Source: Elephas maximus indicus (lineage: Eukaryota > Chordata > Mammalia > Proboscidea > Elephantidae). From it: a stretch of 64,000 nucleotides of DNA. The stretch spans positions 110,480,823 to 110,544,822 of the forward strand of contig NC_064822.1 of the NCBI RefSeq assembly GCF_024166365.1, written 5' to 3'. The translations under genes and the position numbers were made by a program. Positions 12,071 through 23,906 of this stretch are shown in pieces. Under the pieces are notes generated by a model. The model saw only the letters and a program-made list of their open reading frames with translations, searched no databases and was not told the origin of the DNA. Position 1 is the first letter of the stretch. Every line of letters begins with the position of its first letter.

Positions 12071-12349
12071 GGTATACTTTCCTAGGTATCGAAAAATTGC
12101 TTTGCAAAATAGGTTGTGTTAGTTTACACTTCAGGTATAAGAACTTCCAACAGTTAGAATCAACTCAGTGGCAGCAGATTTAGTTTCCTCAACAAAACTT
12201 GATATGGTTATATACTAAATTTGCCAATTTTATGGGTATGAAAAATAAGGATCTTAATATCTATTTTTGTGATTACTAGTGTGAATGAGTATACTTTAAA
12301 ATGTTTCTTTGAGTCTCCTCTTAGATTAATTGTGTATTCTACTTCTTAA

Positions 12350-12944
12350 AAAATTTTATTGTGTTTTAGGTGAAAATTTGCAGTACAAATTAGTTTCTCA
12401 TTCAAAAATTTACACACAAATTGTTTTGTGGCATTGGCTGCAATCCCCATAATGTGTCAGCACTCTCCCCATTTCCCTTTAAACCCGGGGCTTCCTTTGT
12501 CCATTCAACCAGTTTTCCTGTCCCTTTCTGTCGTCTTGTCTTTGCTTTTGGGCAGGAGTTGCCCATTTGGTCTTGCATATTTGATTGAATTAAGAGGCAT
12601 GTTGCTCATGGGTGTTATTGTTTGTTTCATAGACCTGTCTAAACTTTGTCTGGAAAGTGGGCTTCAGGAGTGGCTTTAGTTCTGAGTTAACAGGGTGTCT
12701 GGGGGCCATTGTCTCAGTCTCTGCAGATCAGTAAGTCTGGTCTTTTTTTGTGAATTTGAATTTTGTTCTACAATTTTCTCCTGCTCTGTCCATAAGCCTG
12801 TATTGTGATCCTTCTCAGAGCAGTTGGTGATGGTAGCCGAGTATCATCTAGTTCTTTTGGGCTTAGGCTGGTGGAAGCTGTGGTTCATGTGGTCCATTAG
12901 TCCTTTGGACTGATATTTTCCTTGTGTCTTTGGTTTTCTTTCTT
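12350..12944 (-). mobile_element. L1 3' UTR, older subfamily, truncated
   Basis: Reverse complement of an L1 3' end beginning TTTTATTGTGTTTTAGGTGA and containing the typical afrotherian L1 3' UTR wording (GTCTCAGTCTCTGCAGATCA, CTAGTTCTTTTGGGCTTAGG). It is interrupted by the next L1 at 12945. Confidence 0.8.
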
Positions 12945-15167
12945 TTTTTAAAATTTTTACTGTGCTTTAAGTGAAAGTTTACAAATCAAGTCAGTTTCTC
13001 ATACAAAAATTTATATACACCTTGCTATATACTCCTGATCGCTCTCACCCTAGTGAGACAGCACATTCCTTCCCTCTACTCTCTCTTTTCGTGTCCATTC
13101 CATCAGCTTCTGGCCCCCTCTGCCCTCTTATCTCCCCTCCAGATAGGAGATACCAACATAGTCTCAAGTGTCTACTTGATCCAAGAAGCACATTCTTCAC
13201 CAGCATCATTTCCTATCCCACTGTCCCGTCCAATCCCTGTTTGAAGAGTTGGCTTTGGGAATGGTTCCTGTCTTGGGCCAACAGAAGGTCTGGGAACCAT
13301 GACCACCAGGGTCCTTCTAGTCTCAGACCATTAAGTCTGGTCTTTTTATGAGAATTTGGGGTCTGCATCCCACTGCTTTCCTGCTCTCTTAGGGGTTCTC
13401 TGTGTGTTCCCTGTCAGGGCAGTCATCGGTGGTAGCCAGGCACCAACTAGTTCTTCTGGTCTCGCGCTGTCATAGTCTCTGATTTATGTGGCTCTCTCTG
13501 TGTTTTGGGCTCATAATTACCTTGTGTCTTTGGTGTTCTTCATTTTCCTTTGCTCCAGGTAGGTTGAGACCAATCCATGCATTTTAGATGGCTACTTGCT
13601 AGCATTTAAGACCCCAAATGCCACTCTCGAAAGTGGGATGCAGATGTTTTCTTAACAGATTTTATTACACCAATTGACTTAGATGTCCCTTGAGACCATG
13701 GTCCCCGTCCCCTGCCCCTGCTACCCTGGCCTTCGAAGCACTCAGTTTATTCAGGAAACTGCTTTTGGTTTCGTCCAGTTGTGCTGACCTCTCCTCTATT
13801 GTGTGTTGTCTTTCCCTTCACCTAAAGTAGTTCTTGTCAGCTAATAGTGAATATCCCCTCCTCCCCGCCCCCCGCATCTCGTAACCATCAAAGAATATTT
13901 TCTCCTCTGTTTAAAGTATTTCTTGAGTTCTTGTAATACTGGTCTTATACAATATTTGTCCTTTTGCAACTGACTAATTTCACTCAGCATAATGCCTTCC
14001 AGATTCCTCCATGTTATAAAATGTTTCACAGATTCATCACTGTTCTTTATAAATGCGTAGTATTCCACTGTGTGAATATACCGTAACTTATTTATCCATT
14101 CATCTGTTGATGGGCACCTTGGTAGCTTCCATCTTTTTGCTATTGTAAACAGTGCTGCAATGAACATGAGTATGCATATATCTGTTCATGTACAGGCTCT
14201 TATTTCTCTAGGATATATTCCAGGGAGTGGGATTGCTGGGTCGTATGGTAGTTTTATTTCTAGCTTTTTAAGGAAGTGCCAAATCCATTCCTAAATTGAT
14301 TGTATCATTTTACATTCCCAACAGGAGTGTCTAAGTGTTCCAGTCTCTCCACAACCTCTCCAACATTTATTATTCTGTGTTTTTTGGATTAATGCCAGCC
14401 TTGTTGGAGTGAGATGTACCTCATTGTAGTTTTGACTTGCATTTCTCTAATGGCTAGTGATCGTGAGCATTTCCTCATGTATCTATTAGCTACCTGAATG
14501 GCTTCTTTAGTGAAGTGTCTGTTCATATCTTTAGCCCATTTTTTAATTGCGTTATTTGTCTTTTTGTAGTTGAGTTTTTGCAGTATCACATGGATTTTAG
14601 AGATCAGGCACCGATAGGAAATATCATAGCTAAAAACTTTTTCCCAGTCTGTAGGTAATCTTTTTGCTTTTTTGGTGAAGTCTTTGGATGAGCATAGGTG
14701 TTTGATTTTTAAGGGCTCCCAGTTATCTAGTTTCTCTTCTGCATTGTTAGTCATGTTTTGTATACTGCTTATGCCATGTATTAGGGCTCCTAACGCTGTC
14801 CCTATTTTTTCTTCCATGATCCTTATCATTTTAGATTTTATATTTAGGTTTTTGATGCATTTTGAGTTAGTTTTTGTGCATGGTGTGAGCTGTGGGTCTT
14901 GTTTCATTTTTTTTTGCAGTTGGATATCCAGTTATGCCAGCACCATTTGTTAAAAAGACTGATTTTTCCCTATTTAACTGATTTGGAGCATTTGTCAAAT
15001 ATCACCTGCTCTTTTTCATATGTGGATGGATTTATGTCTGGATTCTCAATTCTGTTCCATTGGTCTATGCATCTGTTGTTGTGCCCATACCAGGGTGTTT
15101 TGACTACTGTGGCAGTATAATCATAAAATCAGGTAGAGTAAGGCCTCCCACTTTGTTCCTCTTTTGT
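12945..15167 (-). mobile_element. L1, 5'-truncated: 3' UTR plus ORF2 C-terminus
   Basis: Begins ACTGTGCTTTAAGTGAAAGT and runs through a ~900-base 3' UTR into ORF2. Minus-strand translations are clear L1 ORF2 C-terminal matches: WINKLRYIHTVEYYAFIK at 14040-14100 and RLPTDWEKVFSYDISYRC, KKWAKDMNRHFTKEAIQVAN at 14490-14660. It ends near 15167 by 5' truncation. The frame carries frameshifts. Confidence 0.88.
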
Positions 15168-17021
15168 GTTAAATGACACATTCTGGATTTGTCTAATTGT
15201 TTCTTTGTGGTGGTGGTCAGCATTTTTCTTTATCTCTGTATTTCTTGCACACTAGAAGTGAGATCTAAAGGCTAAATTCACTTTAAACATTTTTTGGCAC
15301 AAATACTTCAGAGATATATTCATGTCATATTAGAGATATGTAATGTTAGGTTATACGCCATTATTGATGCAAAATTTTATCATTGGTTTAAGGTAATTCC
15401 AGCTGATCTTGCCATTGTGAAACTATAGTTTCTTTTTCTGTTTTCCCCTTCCCAACAATAAATAATTTATACATGATACTTTGATACCATTTGACTATCT
15501 AGCTTCCCATTATTCTTTTCTCCAATGGCTTTAGCATCTGCTGATGTTTTTTGTTGAGCAAATTATTTCATTAGTGTTGTCTACATTTTTTTAGCTGGTA
15601 TTTTTCCATGGGGCAATTTGGTTATCCTGAAATACTGTTCTTACTGGAAAGACAGGACAAATGCTTAATGCCTTTTTCCTTTAATTACTAAATTGAAGAA
15701 TAATAACTGGTAGAACACATGTCTCTGTATGAAACTTGGGGAAAAAAACTTTCCTGGAAGCAGTATAAATTTTTTTCTCATATCATGTTGGACAAAATTT
15801 CTTCATACGCTTATACATAAACTACTCATTGGCAAGTGAAATTAAATGATCACAACTGGCTTAAAATAATGAAAATTTACCTCTGCCACTTTTAAGAGTT
15901 TTGGGGTGCTGTGGAAGGGTCCAGGTAGATATGACCATCTAGTAGGCAAAAAAAAAAAAAAGAAAGAAAGAGAAGGATAGGTGGCAAGTAGGCAGTCAAC
16001 AATGCTGTGCCAGTGATTTTGGCATAATCATGGCTGGGTTGACCATTTTAATTTTGATGAAATTTCTGTGTCATATTGAAAATTAGTATAACAATGACAA
16101 AAAATACCCAATCCTGGCAATATTTGCAAGGCAACATGACAAAAGGATTAAAAAGTTAAAAAAAATAAAAACAAAAACCTCCAAAATTAAGCAATTTCAA
16201 TTCTAACATAACAAAACTTGAGTTTAATAAATCCTAATAGGAAGACCTTTGGCTTTGTTGTTGGGGCAGCCTTCATTATGAGGGTGCAATTGGCAATGTG
16301 GATTACTTCTATTAAACTACTTAAGTGCTGTTCTGATTTGTGGGCTATAATCTTCTACAGTTGTTTTTCTCAGGACTGAGATCTTCAGCTAATATTTCTT
16401 TGGGATCCACTCAATATATGTAATAAACTCCAATTGTAAAAATGAAAATAGTCTTTTAAAAATATATACAAAAAATATGCATTTAAAATTCTGCTAGCTA
16501 ACTTAAGCATCTAGCCAAGAATGTGACAAGGACCAGATATGATACTTGAAACAACCCACCCCCCAAAAAAAGCCAAAATATTTGAAACAATATTTTTCAA
16601 AGCATCAGACAACAAAGAACAGCAATTTTTGAGAGATGGGAAAAAATGACAACTTTACAAGATTGCCCCAGCCTAGTACCTTGAGAGAGATTTTAGCCCA
16701 CAGTGCAAGGAAGGGATGCCTAGACAGAGGCTGATAGTTTCTCTGAGTTAAGAGGATAGAGCTGAGAGTTCAGATTGACCAAGGCAGCTAGAGTATGTAG
16801 GAAAGTGCTAGAGAGAAGAGAGCAGCAAAAAGAGAGAGCCCCAGATAGCTACTAAGGGGCTCCCTGCAGTATTCAGCAGAATATTGATTAGTGTATGCAT
16901 ATGAGAAAAAGAAATATGAAAGCAATATTGAGAATAGTATCTAGTCTTTTAAAGTGCCAAGAATAGTGCCTGAAATGGACAATTAAGGGGACATTGGGTA
17001 GACTACTCAGCAAGGTCTTGC

Positions 17022-17024
<3 letters not shown>
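15168..17024. other. Unassigned AT-rich intergenic sequence
   Basis: No gene or named repeat recognised. Short A-runs near 15949-15961 and 16556-16571 are simple sequence. Confidence 0.45.

Positions 17025-17080
<56 letters not shown>
17025..17080. repeat. (TA)28 microsatellite
   Basis: Fifty-six bases of perfect TA dinucleotide. Likely length-polymorphic and able to extrude a cruciform. Confidence 0.97.
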
Positions 17081-17083
<3 letters not shown>

Positions 17084-17144
17084 GAAAATAATTAGCCCTA
17101 GACTGGGTACTGCTTGGACACATTTAACAAATCACAAAAGCACG

Positions 17145-17299
17145 GCTCAACCTAAGTCCTTCTTAGGTCAAAGCCCAAGAATATTCATAGAAATACAGAA
17201 ATATCCTGTATCTCATAGAAGTTATGAGGCATGCAAAGAAGCAGAAAAACATGGCCCATAATGGGGATAGTCAATTAATTGAAACCTACTCAGAACTAA
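17145..17299 (+). mobile_element. Ancient L1 (L1M/HAL1-like) 5' part
   Basis: Resembles the 5' UTR and start of old placental L1 (ATGAGGCATGCAAAGAAGCA, ATGGCCCATAATGGGGATAG, ACTCAGAACTAA). It is interrupted at 17299 and continues at 20266 with CAGAACTAACACAGATG, so everything between is a later insertion. Confidence 0.65.
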
Positions 17300-17429
17300 T
17301 GTATTATTCTCATTATGGATCATTTTTTTTCTGCTTCTTTTCATGCCTCATAACTTTTTATGAGGTACAGGATATTTTTGTATTCCTATAAATATTCTTG
17401 AGCTTTTATCTAAAATCTACTTAGGATGG
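17300..17429 (-). repeat. Inverted copy of the neighbouring L1 sequence
   Basis: About 125 bases that are the reverse complement of 17148-17272 at roughly 80-87% identity by eye. Shared blocks include CAAGAATATT, AATATCCTGTA, GTTATGAGGCATG and AAGAAGCAGAAAA. With only about 30 bases between the arms it would form a long hairpin. It lies between the old L1 and the RTE insertion. Confidence 0.85.
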
Positions 17430-20265
17430 GTGGAATGTATGAAAGATGAATCTGGGAAAATTGGAAGTTGTCAAAAATGAAATGGAACCCATAAAGATTG
17501 ATATCCTAGGCATTAGTGAGTTGAAGTGAATTAGTCATTTTGAGTTGGAAAATCTTATGGTCTACTCTGCTGGGAGCGACAAATTGAAGAGGAATGGTGT
17601 CACATTCATCATCAAAAAGAATATTTCAAGATCTACCCTGAAGCACAATGCTATCAGTTGATAGGATAATATGTATATGCCTACAAGGAAGACCAGTTAA
17701 TGTCTATTATTCAAATTTATGCACCAACCACTAAGGTCAAAGATGAAGAAACTGAAGATTTTTACCAACTTGTGCAGTCTGAAATTGATCAAACATGTAA
17801 TCAAGATGCATTGATAATTATTGGTGATTAGAACGCAAAAGTTGGAAACAAAGAAGGATCAGTAGTTGGAAAATATGGCTTTGGTGATAGAAACTATTCC
17901 AGAGATCGCATGATAGAATTTTTCAAGACCAACGACTTCTTCATCACAAATACCTTTTTCAAAAATATAAACAGCAACTGTACACATGGACCTCACCAGA
18001 TGGAATACACAGGAATCAAATCGACTACATTTGTAGAAAGAGACTATGGAAAAGCTCAATATCATCAGTTATAAAAAAGCGAGGGCCTATGCAAAACAGA
18101 CCACTAACTGCACATACGCAAGTTCAAGCTGAAAAAAAAGCTGAAGAAAATTAGACTAAGTCTACAACAGACAAAGTAAGACCTTGAGTATATCCCACCT
18201 GAATTTGGAGACCATCTCAAGAATAGACTTGACGTATTGAACACTAATGACTGAAGACCAGACGAGTTGTGAGATGACATCAAGGGTACTATACATAAAG
18301 AAAAAAAGAGGTCATTAAAAATACGGGAAAGAAAGAAAAGATCAAAATGGATATCAGAATAGACTCTGAAGCTTGCATTTGAAAGTACAGTAGCTAAAGT
18401 GAACATAAGAAATGAAGTAAAAAAGTTGAACAGAAGATTTCAAAGAGTGGCTTGAGAAGACAAAGTAAAGTATAATGAAATGTGGAAAGACTAGGAGTTA
18501 GAAAACCAAAAGGGAAAAACAAGCTCAAAATTTCTCAAACTGAAAGAACTGAAGAAAAATTTAAGCTTCGAGCTGCGATATTGAAGGATTCTACTGGGAA
18601 ACTATTAAACGATGCAGGAAGCATCAAAAGAAGATGGAAGGAATACACAGAGTCACCGTACCAAAAAGAAACTGGTCGATGTTCAGCCATTTCAGGAGGT
18701 AGCATATGATCAAGAACTGATGGTACTGAACGAAGAAGTCCAAGCTGCATTGAAGTCACTGGTGAAAATAAGCCTCCAGGAATTGATGGAATACCAATTG
18801 AGGTGTTTCAATAAATGGGTGAAGCACTGGAATTGCTTACTTGTATATGCCAAGACGTTTGAAAGATAGCTCCCTGGCCAGCCGACTGGAAGAAATCCAC
18901 ATTTGTGTCCATTCCAAAGAAAGGTGACCAACAGAATGCAAAAATTATCGAACGAGGTCATTAATATCACATGCAAGTAAAATTTTCCTGAAGATCATTC
19001 AAAAATGGTTGCAGCAGTATATTGACAGGGAGCTGCCAGAAATTCAGGCTGGATTCAGAAGAGGAAATAGAACAAGGAATATCATTGCTGATGTCATATG
19101 GATCCTGGTTGAAAGCAGAGGATACCAGAGAGATGTTTACCTGTGTTTTACTGACTATGCAAAGGCATTCAGCTGTGTGGATTATAACAAATTATAGACA
19201 ATGCTGGGAAGAATGGGAATTTCCGAACACTTAATTGTGCTCATGGGGAATCTGTACATAGGCCAAGAGGCAGCCGTTTGAACCGAACAAGGGGGTACTG
19301 AGTGGTTTAAAGTCAGGAAATGTGTGCATCAGGGTTGTATTCTTTCGACATACTTATTCAATCTGTATGCTAAACAAAAAATCTGAGAAGCTGGATTATA
19401 TGAAGAAGAATGTGGTATCAGGATTGGAGGAAGACTCATGAACAACCTGTGTTATGCAGATGACACAACCTTACATGCTGAAAGTGAAGAGGACTTGAAG
19501 CACTTACTGATGAAGATCAAGTGAGATTGTACCTTAACACATACTGAAGAACATCAGTATTGTTTGAACCTTAACACAAAGAAAAGAAAAATCCTCACAA
19601 CTGGACCCATACGCAACATCATGATAAGCAGAGAAAGTATTAAAGTTGTCAAGGATTTCATTTTACTTGAACACATGATCAATGCCCATAGAAGCAGCAG
19701 TCAAGAAATCAATGGATGCACTGTATTGAGCAAATCTGCTGCAAAAGATCTCTTGAAAGTGTTAAAAAGCAAAGAAGTCACTTTGAGAACTAAGGTGCTC
19801 CTGACCCAAGCCATGGTAGTCTCAATCACCTCATATTCACACAAATGTTGGACAATGGATAAGGAAGACCAAAGAAGAATTGATGCTTCTGATTTAGGGT
19901 GTTGGCAAAAAATAATGAATAAAGCATGGACAAACTTGTTTTAGAAGTACAATCAGAATGCTCCTTAGAGGCAAAGATGGCAACTTTGCCTTATGTACTT
20001 TGGATATGTTATCAGGAGGGACCAGTCCCTGGAGAAGGACATCATGATTGGGAAAGTAGAGGGTTAGCAAAAAAGAGGCAGACTCTCAAAGAGATGGATT
20101 GACACAGTGGTTGCAGCTATGGGCTCAAGCATAACAATGATTATGAGGGTGGAGCAGGACCAGGCAGTTTCATTCTGTTGTACATATGGTCACTATGAGT
20201 TAGAACTAATTCAACAGCACCTAAAAAAAAAAAAAAAAAATTTTTTTTTTTTTAACAACAATACC
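17430..20265 (+). mobile_element. RTE LINE copy F, nearly full length
   Basis: Starts in the endonuclease N-terminus (TGGAATGTATGAAAGATGAA), passes the endonuclease (17450-18080) and reverse transcriptase (18700-19530), and ends at about 20222 with CAGCACCTAAAA, then an A18/T13 run. CAGAACTAA at 17291-17299 and 20266-20274 brackets it together with the inverted piece at 17300-17429. Frames are heavily broken; TDYAKAFSCVDYNK at about 19150-19195 and NNLCYADDTT at about 19441-19470 remain. Confidence 0.88.
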
Positions 20266-21780
20266 CAGAACTAACACAGATGTTCGAATAGTAGACAAGA
20301 ACATTAAGTATCTATTGTAATTGGATTCTATATGTTCTGATAGTTATGGAAAAACATGACTTTTAAGAGATTTAAAACAAGCTTTTAAAGCTGTAAACTA
20401 CGATATCTGTCATGAAAAATACACTGGATGAGATGAACAGCATATTAAACATGTTAAAGGAAAATATTAGTGAACTTAAAGACATAACAATAGAAGCTTT
20501 ACAAAAATCATCAAACTTAAAGATATAACAATAGAAGCTTTATAAAGGGACACAGAGAAGAAACACATTTTTTTTTAAATGCATAGAGTATCAGTAATCT
20601 GTAAGACAAGTTTAAGTGGCATAACATACGTTTAATTGGAGTCCCTGAAAGAGGACAGAAAAATATTTAAGAACAATGTCTGAAAATTTTACAAGTTTAA
20701 TGACAACTAGAAACTCACACATCCAAGATTCTCAACAAGCCTTGAGAACAAAGAAAATGAAGAAACTTATATTGAGACACATCACCAAATTGCTCGACAC
20801 TAGTAATAAAGGGAAAACCTTAACAACATGCAGAGAAAAAAGACACATTATATACAGAGGAACAAAGATAAGGATGACAGCAGAATTCTCATGGGAAAAA
20901 ATGCAACTGAGAAGATAGTGGAGCAAAATGTTTAAAGTATCAAAAGGAAAAACTAGCAACCTAGTGCACATGTAAGAAACTAGAAAAATAAGAACAAATT
21001 AAACCAAAAAAAAAAAAAAAAAGATCAGAATGGGGATCAATGACATAAAAATAGAAAACCAGTGATAAAGTCAGTGAAATGAAAAGCTGTTTCTTTGAAA
21101 AGACTTATAGTATTAATTAACCTTTAGCTGTTCAGAAAAAGTAGATAGAAGATGCAAATTACCAATATCAGGGATTAGAGATGGCATCATTACCGATTCT
21201 ACAGATATTAAAAGTATATTAAGGGAATATTATGAATACCTTTATGCCAATAAACTCGATGACTTGGATAAAATGAATAACCTCATTGAAAGACACAAAC
21301 TATGAAAATTCACTCAAAAAAGATATTTGGAATAGCCCTGTATTTATAAATAAATTTGTTATCAAAAATCTTCTTACAAAGAGAAATCAAATGGCTTTTC
21401 TATTGAACTCTACCAAATATTAAGAAAACAATAATACAAATTCTACCCAAAGTTTTTCAGAAAATAAACAGGAAGGAATACTTCCCAATTCATTCTAAAC
21501 AAAATTTTAATAAATCCAACAATATATTAAAAAGATAGTAAATCATGACAAAGTGGTGTTTATCCTAAGAATTCAGTTTGCTTAATATTTGAATATCAAT
21601 AAATGCAATTCACCATAGTAATAAATTAAAAAAGAAAAAAAATTACTTGATCATCTCAACAGAAGCAGAAAAAGCATTTGAGAAAATAACATAAATTCCT
21701 AATAAAAACTTTCAGAGAACTGGAATAGGTGAATTCTTCAGCCTCATAAAGGACATCTATGCATTTATAGGGTCATATTT
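20266..21780 (+). mobile_element. Ancient L1 (L1M/HAL1-like), ORF1 to early ORF2
   Basis: Continuation of the L1 broken at 17299. ORF1-like text includes RHITKLLDTSNKGKTL and REKRHIIYRGTKIRMTAEFS at 20676-20918, matching the L1 ORF1 C-terminal domain. ORF2-like sequence near 21150-21500 follows. Many stops. Confidence 0.75.
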
Positions 21781-21912
21781 TAGCAATCTTATACGACAGA
21801 GTAGAACTGCCCCATAGGGTCTCCAAGGAGCAGTTGTTTGATTCAAACTGCCTACCTTTTGGTTAGCAGCCGAGCTCCATGCCACCAGGGCTCCATGCTA
21901 CCAGGGCTCCAT
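21781..21912 (-). repeat. AfroSINE, short type, partial
   Basis: Reverse complement from TACGACAGAGTAGAACTGCC to the head; the last segment CCATG(C)(C/T)ACCAGGGCT is tandemly duplicated at 21887-21911. Confidence 0.85.
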
Positions 21913-21926
21913 TTAAAAAAAAATTT

Positions 21927-22260
21927 TTTTGGATGTACACCCAATAATGGATGAATGGATAAAACAAACTGTGGTATATACACAATGGAATACTAAGCAA
22001 TGATGAAGAATAATGATGAGTCTACAAAACATCTCACAACATGGATGAATCTGGAGGACATTATACTGGGTGAAATAAGTCAATCACAAAAGGACAAATA
22101 TTGTGTGAGACGATACGCAGGCTAATATGTATGCTAAATAGGTGAGGGAGGTCACGTGGAAGTACAGTTGCATACATATATAGGCATGATTTGTATAATT
22201 CTATATATATATTTGTAAAGGCTGCATGTATATATGTATAGCCTATGATATCTTCTCACA
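21927..22260 (+). mobile_element. L1 ORF2 C-terminal end and 3' UTR start
   Basis: Contains the L1 ORF2 terminal text TGGATGTACACCCAATAATG, GTGGTATATACACAATGGAA and GTGAAATAAGTCAATCACAA. Strongly degraded afterwards, with a TATATATA stretch at 22204-22212. Confidence 0.7.
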
Positions 22261-22329
22261 AATTATTGTTTGTTATTACTGTTGTTGCAGGATTGTATAT
22301 GTTATAGCATTTACTGTAGTTGCCTTTTA

Positions 22330-23206
22330 TTCTTGTGTGCCTCTCAGTGTCTTCCTTTGACTTGGTCACACTGTGCTGACTTCCTCCATGTTGTGTATTG
22401 CCTTTTCCTTCACCAGAATTAACACTTGCTTACTATCTAGTTAGTGATTCTCCTTCATTCCCCCTCCCATTGCTGGTAACCATCAAAGAATGTTTCTTTC
22501 CATGTATAAACCAATTCTTGACTTTTTATAATAGTGGTTTCATACAATATTTGAGTGGCCATCTAGGAAGTAACTATTGGTCCCTTCTCTCCTTGAGCAA
22601 AGGAGAATGAAGAAAATTGAAGACTCAAGGAAGCAATTAGTCCAAGGAACTAATGGTCCACATGAATCATGGCCTCCTCTAACTTGAGACCAGAAGAACT
22701 AAATGGTGCCTGGCTACCACTACTGGCCACTCTGACCAGGATCACAATAGAAGGTCATGGTTAGAATGGGTAAAAAACTTAGAACAAAATTAAAAAAAAA
22801 AAAAGAGTAGATTTACTGGCCTGAAGGAGACTGGAGGAACAACTGAGACTATTGCCTTAAGACAACCTTCTAATTTGAAACTGAAAATACTTCCAGAAGC
22901 CACCTTTCAGCCAAATAATAGACAGGGCCATAAAATAAACAACACCCGTGAAGAATGTGCTCCTTAGACAACATTTGCCCAAAACCAAAGATAAGAAGGC
23001 AGAGAGGGACAGGAAAATCAGACTAATGGAAAGGAGGAAACCAGGGAAGAAATGGAGAGGGTATGGATACATTGTGGGAATTGCAACTAATATCGTGGAA
23101 AAATTTTTGTAAGAATCATTGACTGGAAAACTAATATGCTATGTAAACTTTCACCTAAAAAAAAAAAAGTCACCTAAAGCACAATAAAATGCTCAAAAAA
23201 AAAAAA
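22330..23206 (+). mobile_element. L1 3' end with inverted 5' segment
   Basis: 22330-22556 is L1 3' UTR/ORF2 end in reverse orientation (CACTGTGCTGACTTCCTCCA, ATCAAAGAATGTTTCTTTCC). 22557-23206 is the distal 3' UTR in forward orientation, ending CTTTCACCTAAAAAAAAAAA and then a second copy of the terminal motif CACCTAAAGCACAATAAAA with another A-run. The arrangement fits a short twin-primed insertion. Boundaries are approximate. Confidence 0.65.
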
Positions 23207-23333
23207 GTTCTATAAAAGATTCATGATCAAAAGGGGAAAATGTGAAACAGAATTTAATTTTCTCATAGAATTTAGGCTCTCTGGAGCTATGGAGGCTAGG
23301 CAAACCCCAAAACTATTGCCCTGATATAATCTT

Positions 23334-23901
23334 TGTCATGGATTGAACTGTGTCCCCCAGAAATGTATGCCAACTTGGTTAGGGCATGATTCCCAGTATT
23401 GTGTGGTTGTCCTCCATTTTGTGATAGATATAATTTTCCTATATGTTGTAAATCCTAATCTCTGCCTGTGGTTAATGAGGCGAAATTAGATTATGTTAAA
23501 GAGGATTAGGGTGGGATGTAACAACCTTGCTCAGGTCATATCCCTGATCCAATGTAAAGGGAATTTCCATGGGGTGTGGGCTTCACCACCTTTTATCTTA
23601 CTAGAGATAAAAGGAAAGGGAATAGAACAGAGAGTGGGGGACCTCATACCACCAAGAAAGCAGTGCCAGGAGCAGATCTTGTCCTTTGGACCCTGAGTTC
23701 CTGTGCAGAGAAGCTCCTAGACCAAGGGAAGATTGATGACAAGGACCTTCCTCCAGAACCGACAGAGAAAGAAAGGCCTCACCTGGAACTGGCACCCTGA
23801 ATTTGGACTTCTAGCCTACTAGACTGTAAGAGAAAAAACTTGTTTGTTGAAGCCATCCACCTGTAGTGTTTCTGTTATAGCAGCACTAGATGACTAAGAC
23901 A
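23334..23901 (+). mobile_element. Solo LTR, ERVL-MaLR-like, 568 bp
   Basis: Starts TGTCATGGATTGAACTGTGT and ends GATGACTAAGACA, that is TG...CA, flanked by the 5-bp duplication ATCTT (23329-23333 and 23902-23906). The start and the end resemble MSTA/MLT1 LTRs, while the middle (GACCTCATACCACCAAGAAA and CCTTTGGACCCTGAGTTCC) differs from the primate consensus, suggesting a lineage-specific subfamily. No second LTR or internal region is nearby. Short open frames in it are not genes. Confidence 0.82.
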
Positions 23902-23906
23902 ATCTT

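Noticed and set aside
13053-13351. A 126-codon open frame on the plus strand
   Set aside because: It is antisense to the L1 3' UTR and has no domain.
20223-20253. A18/T13 run as a transcription terminator
   Set aside because: It follows the RTE tail and is most simply a simple-sequence expansion at the insertion's end.
23493-23800. Open frames of 64-74 codons
   Set aside because: They fall inside the solo LTR bounded by a 5-bp duplication.
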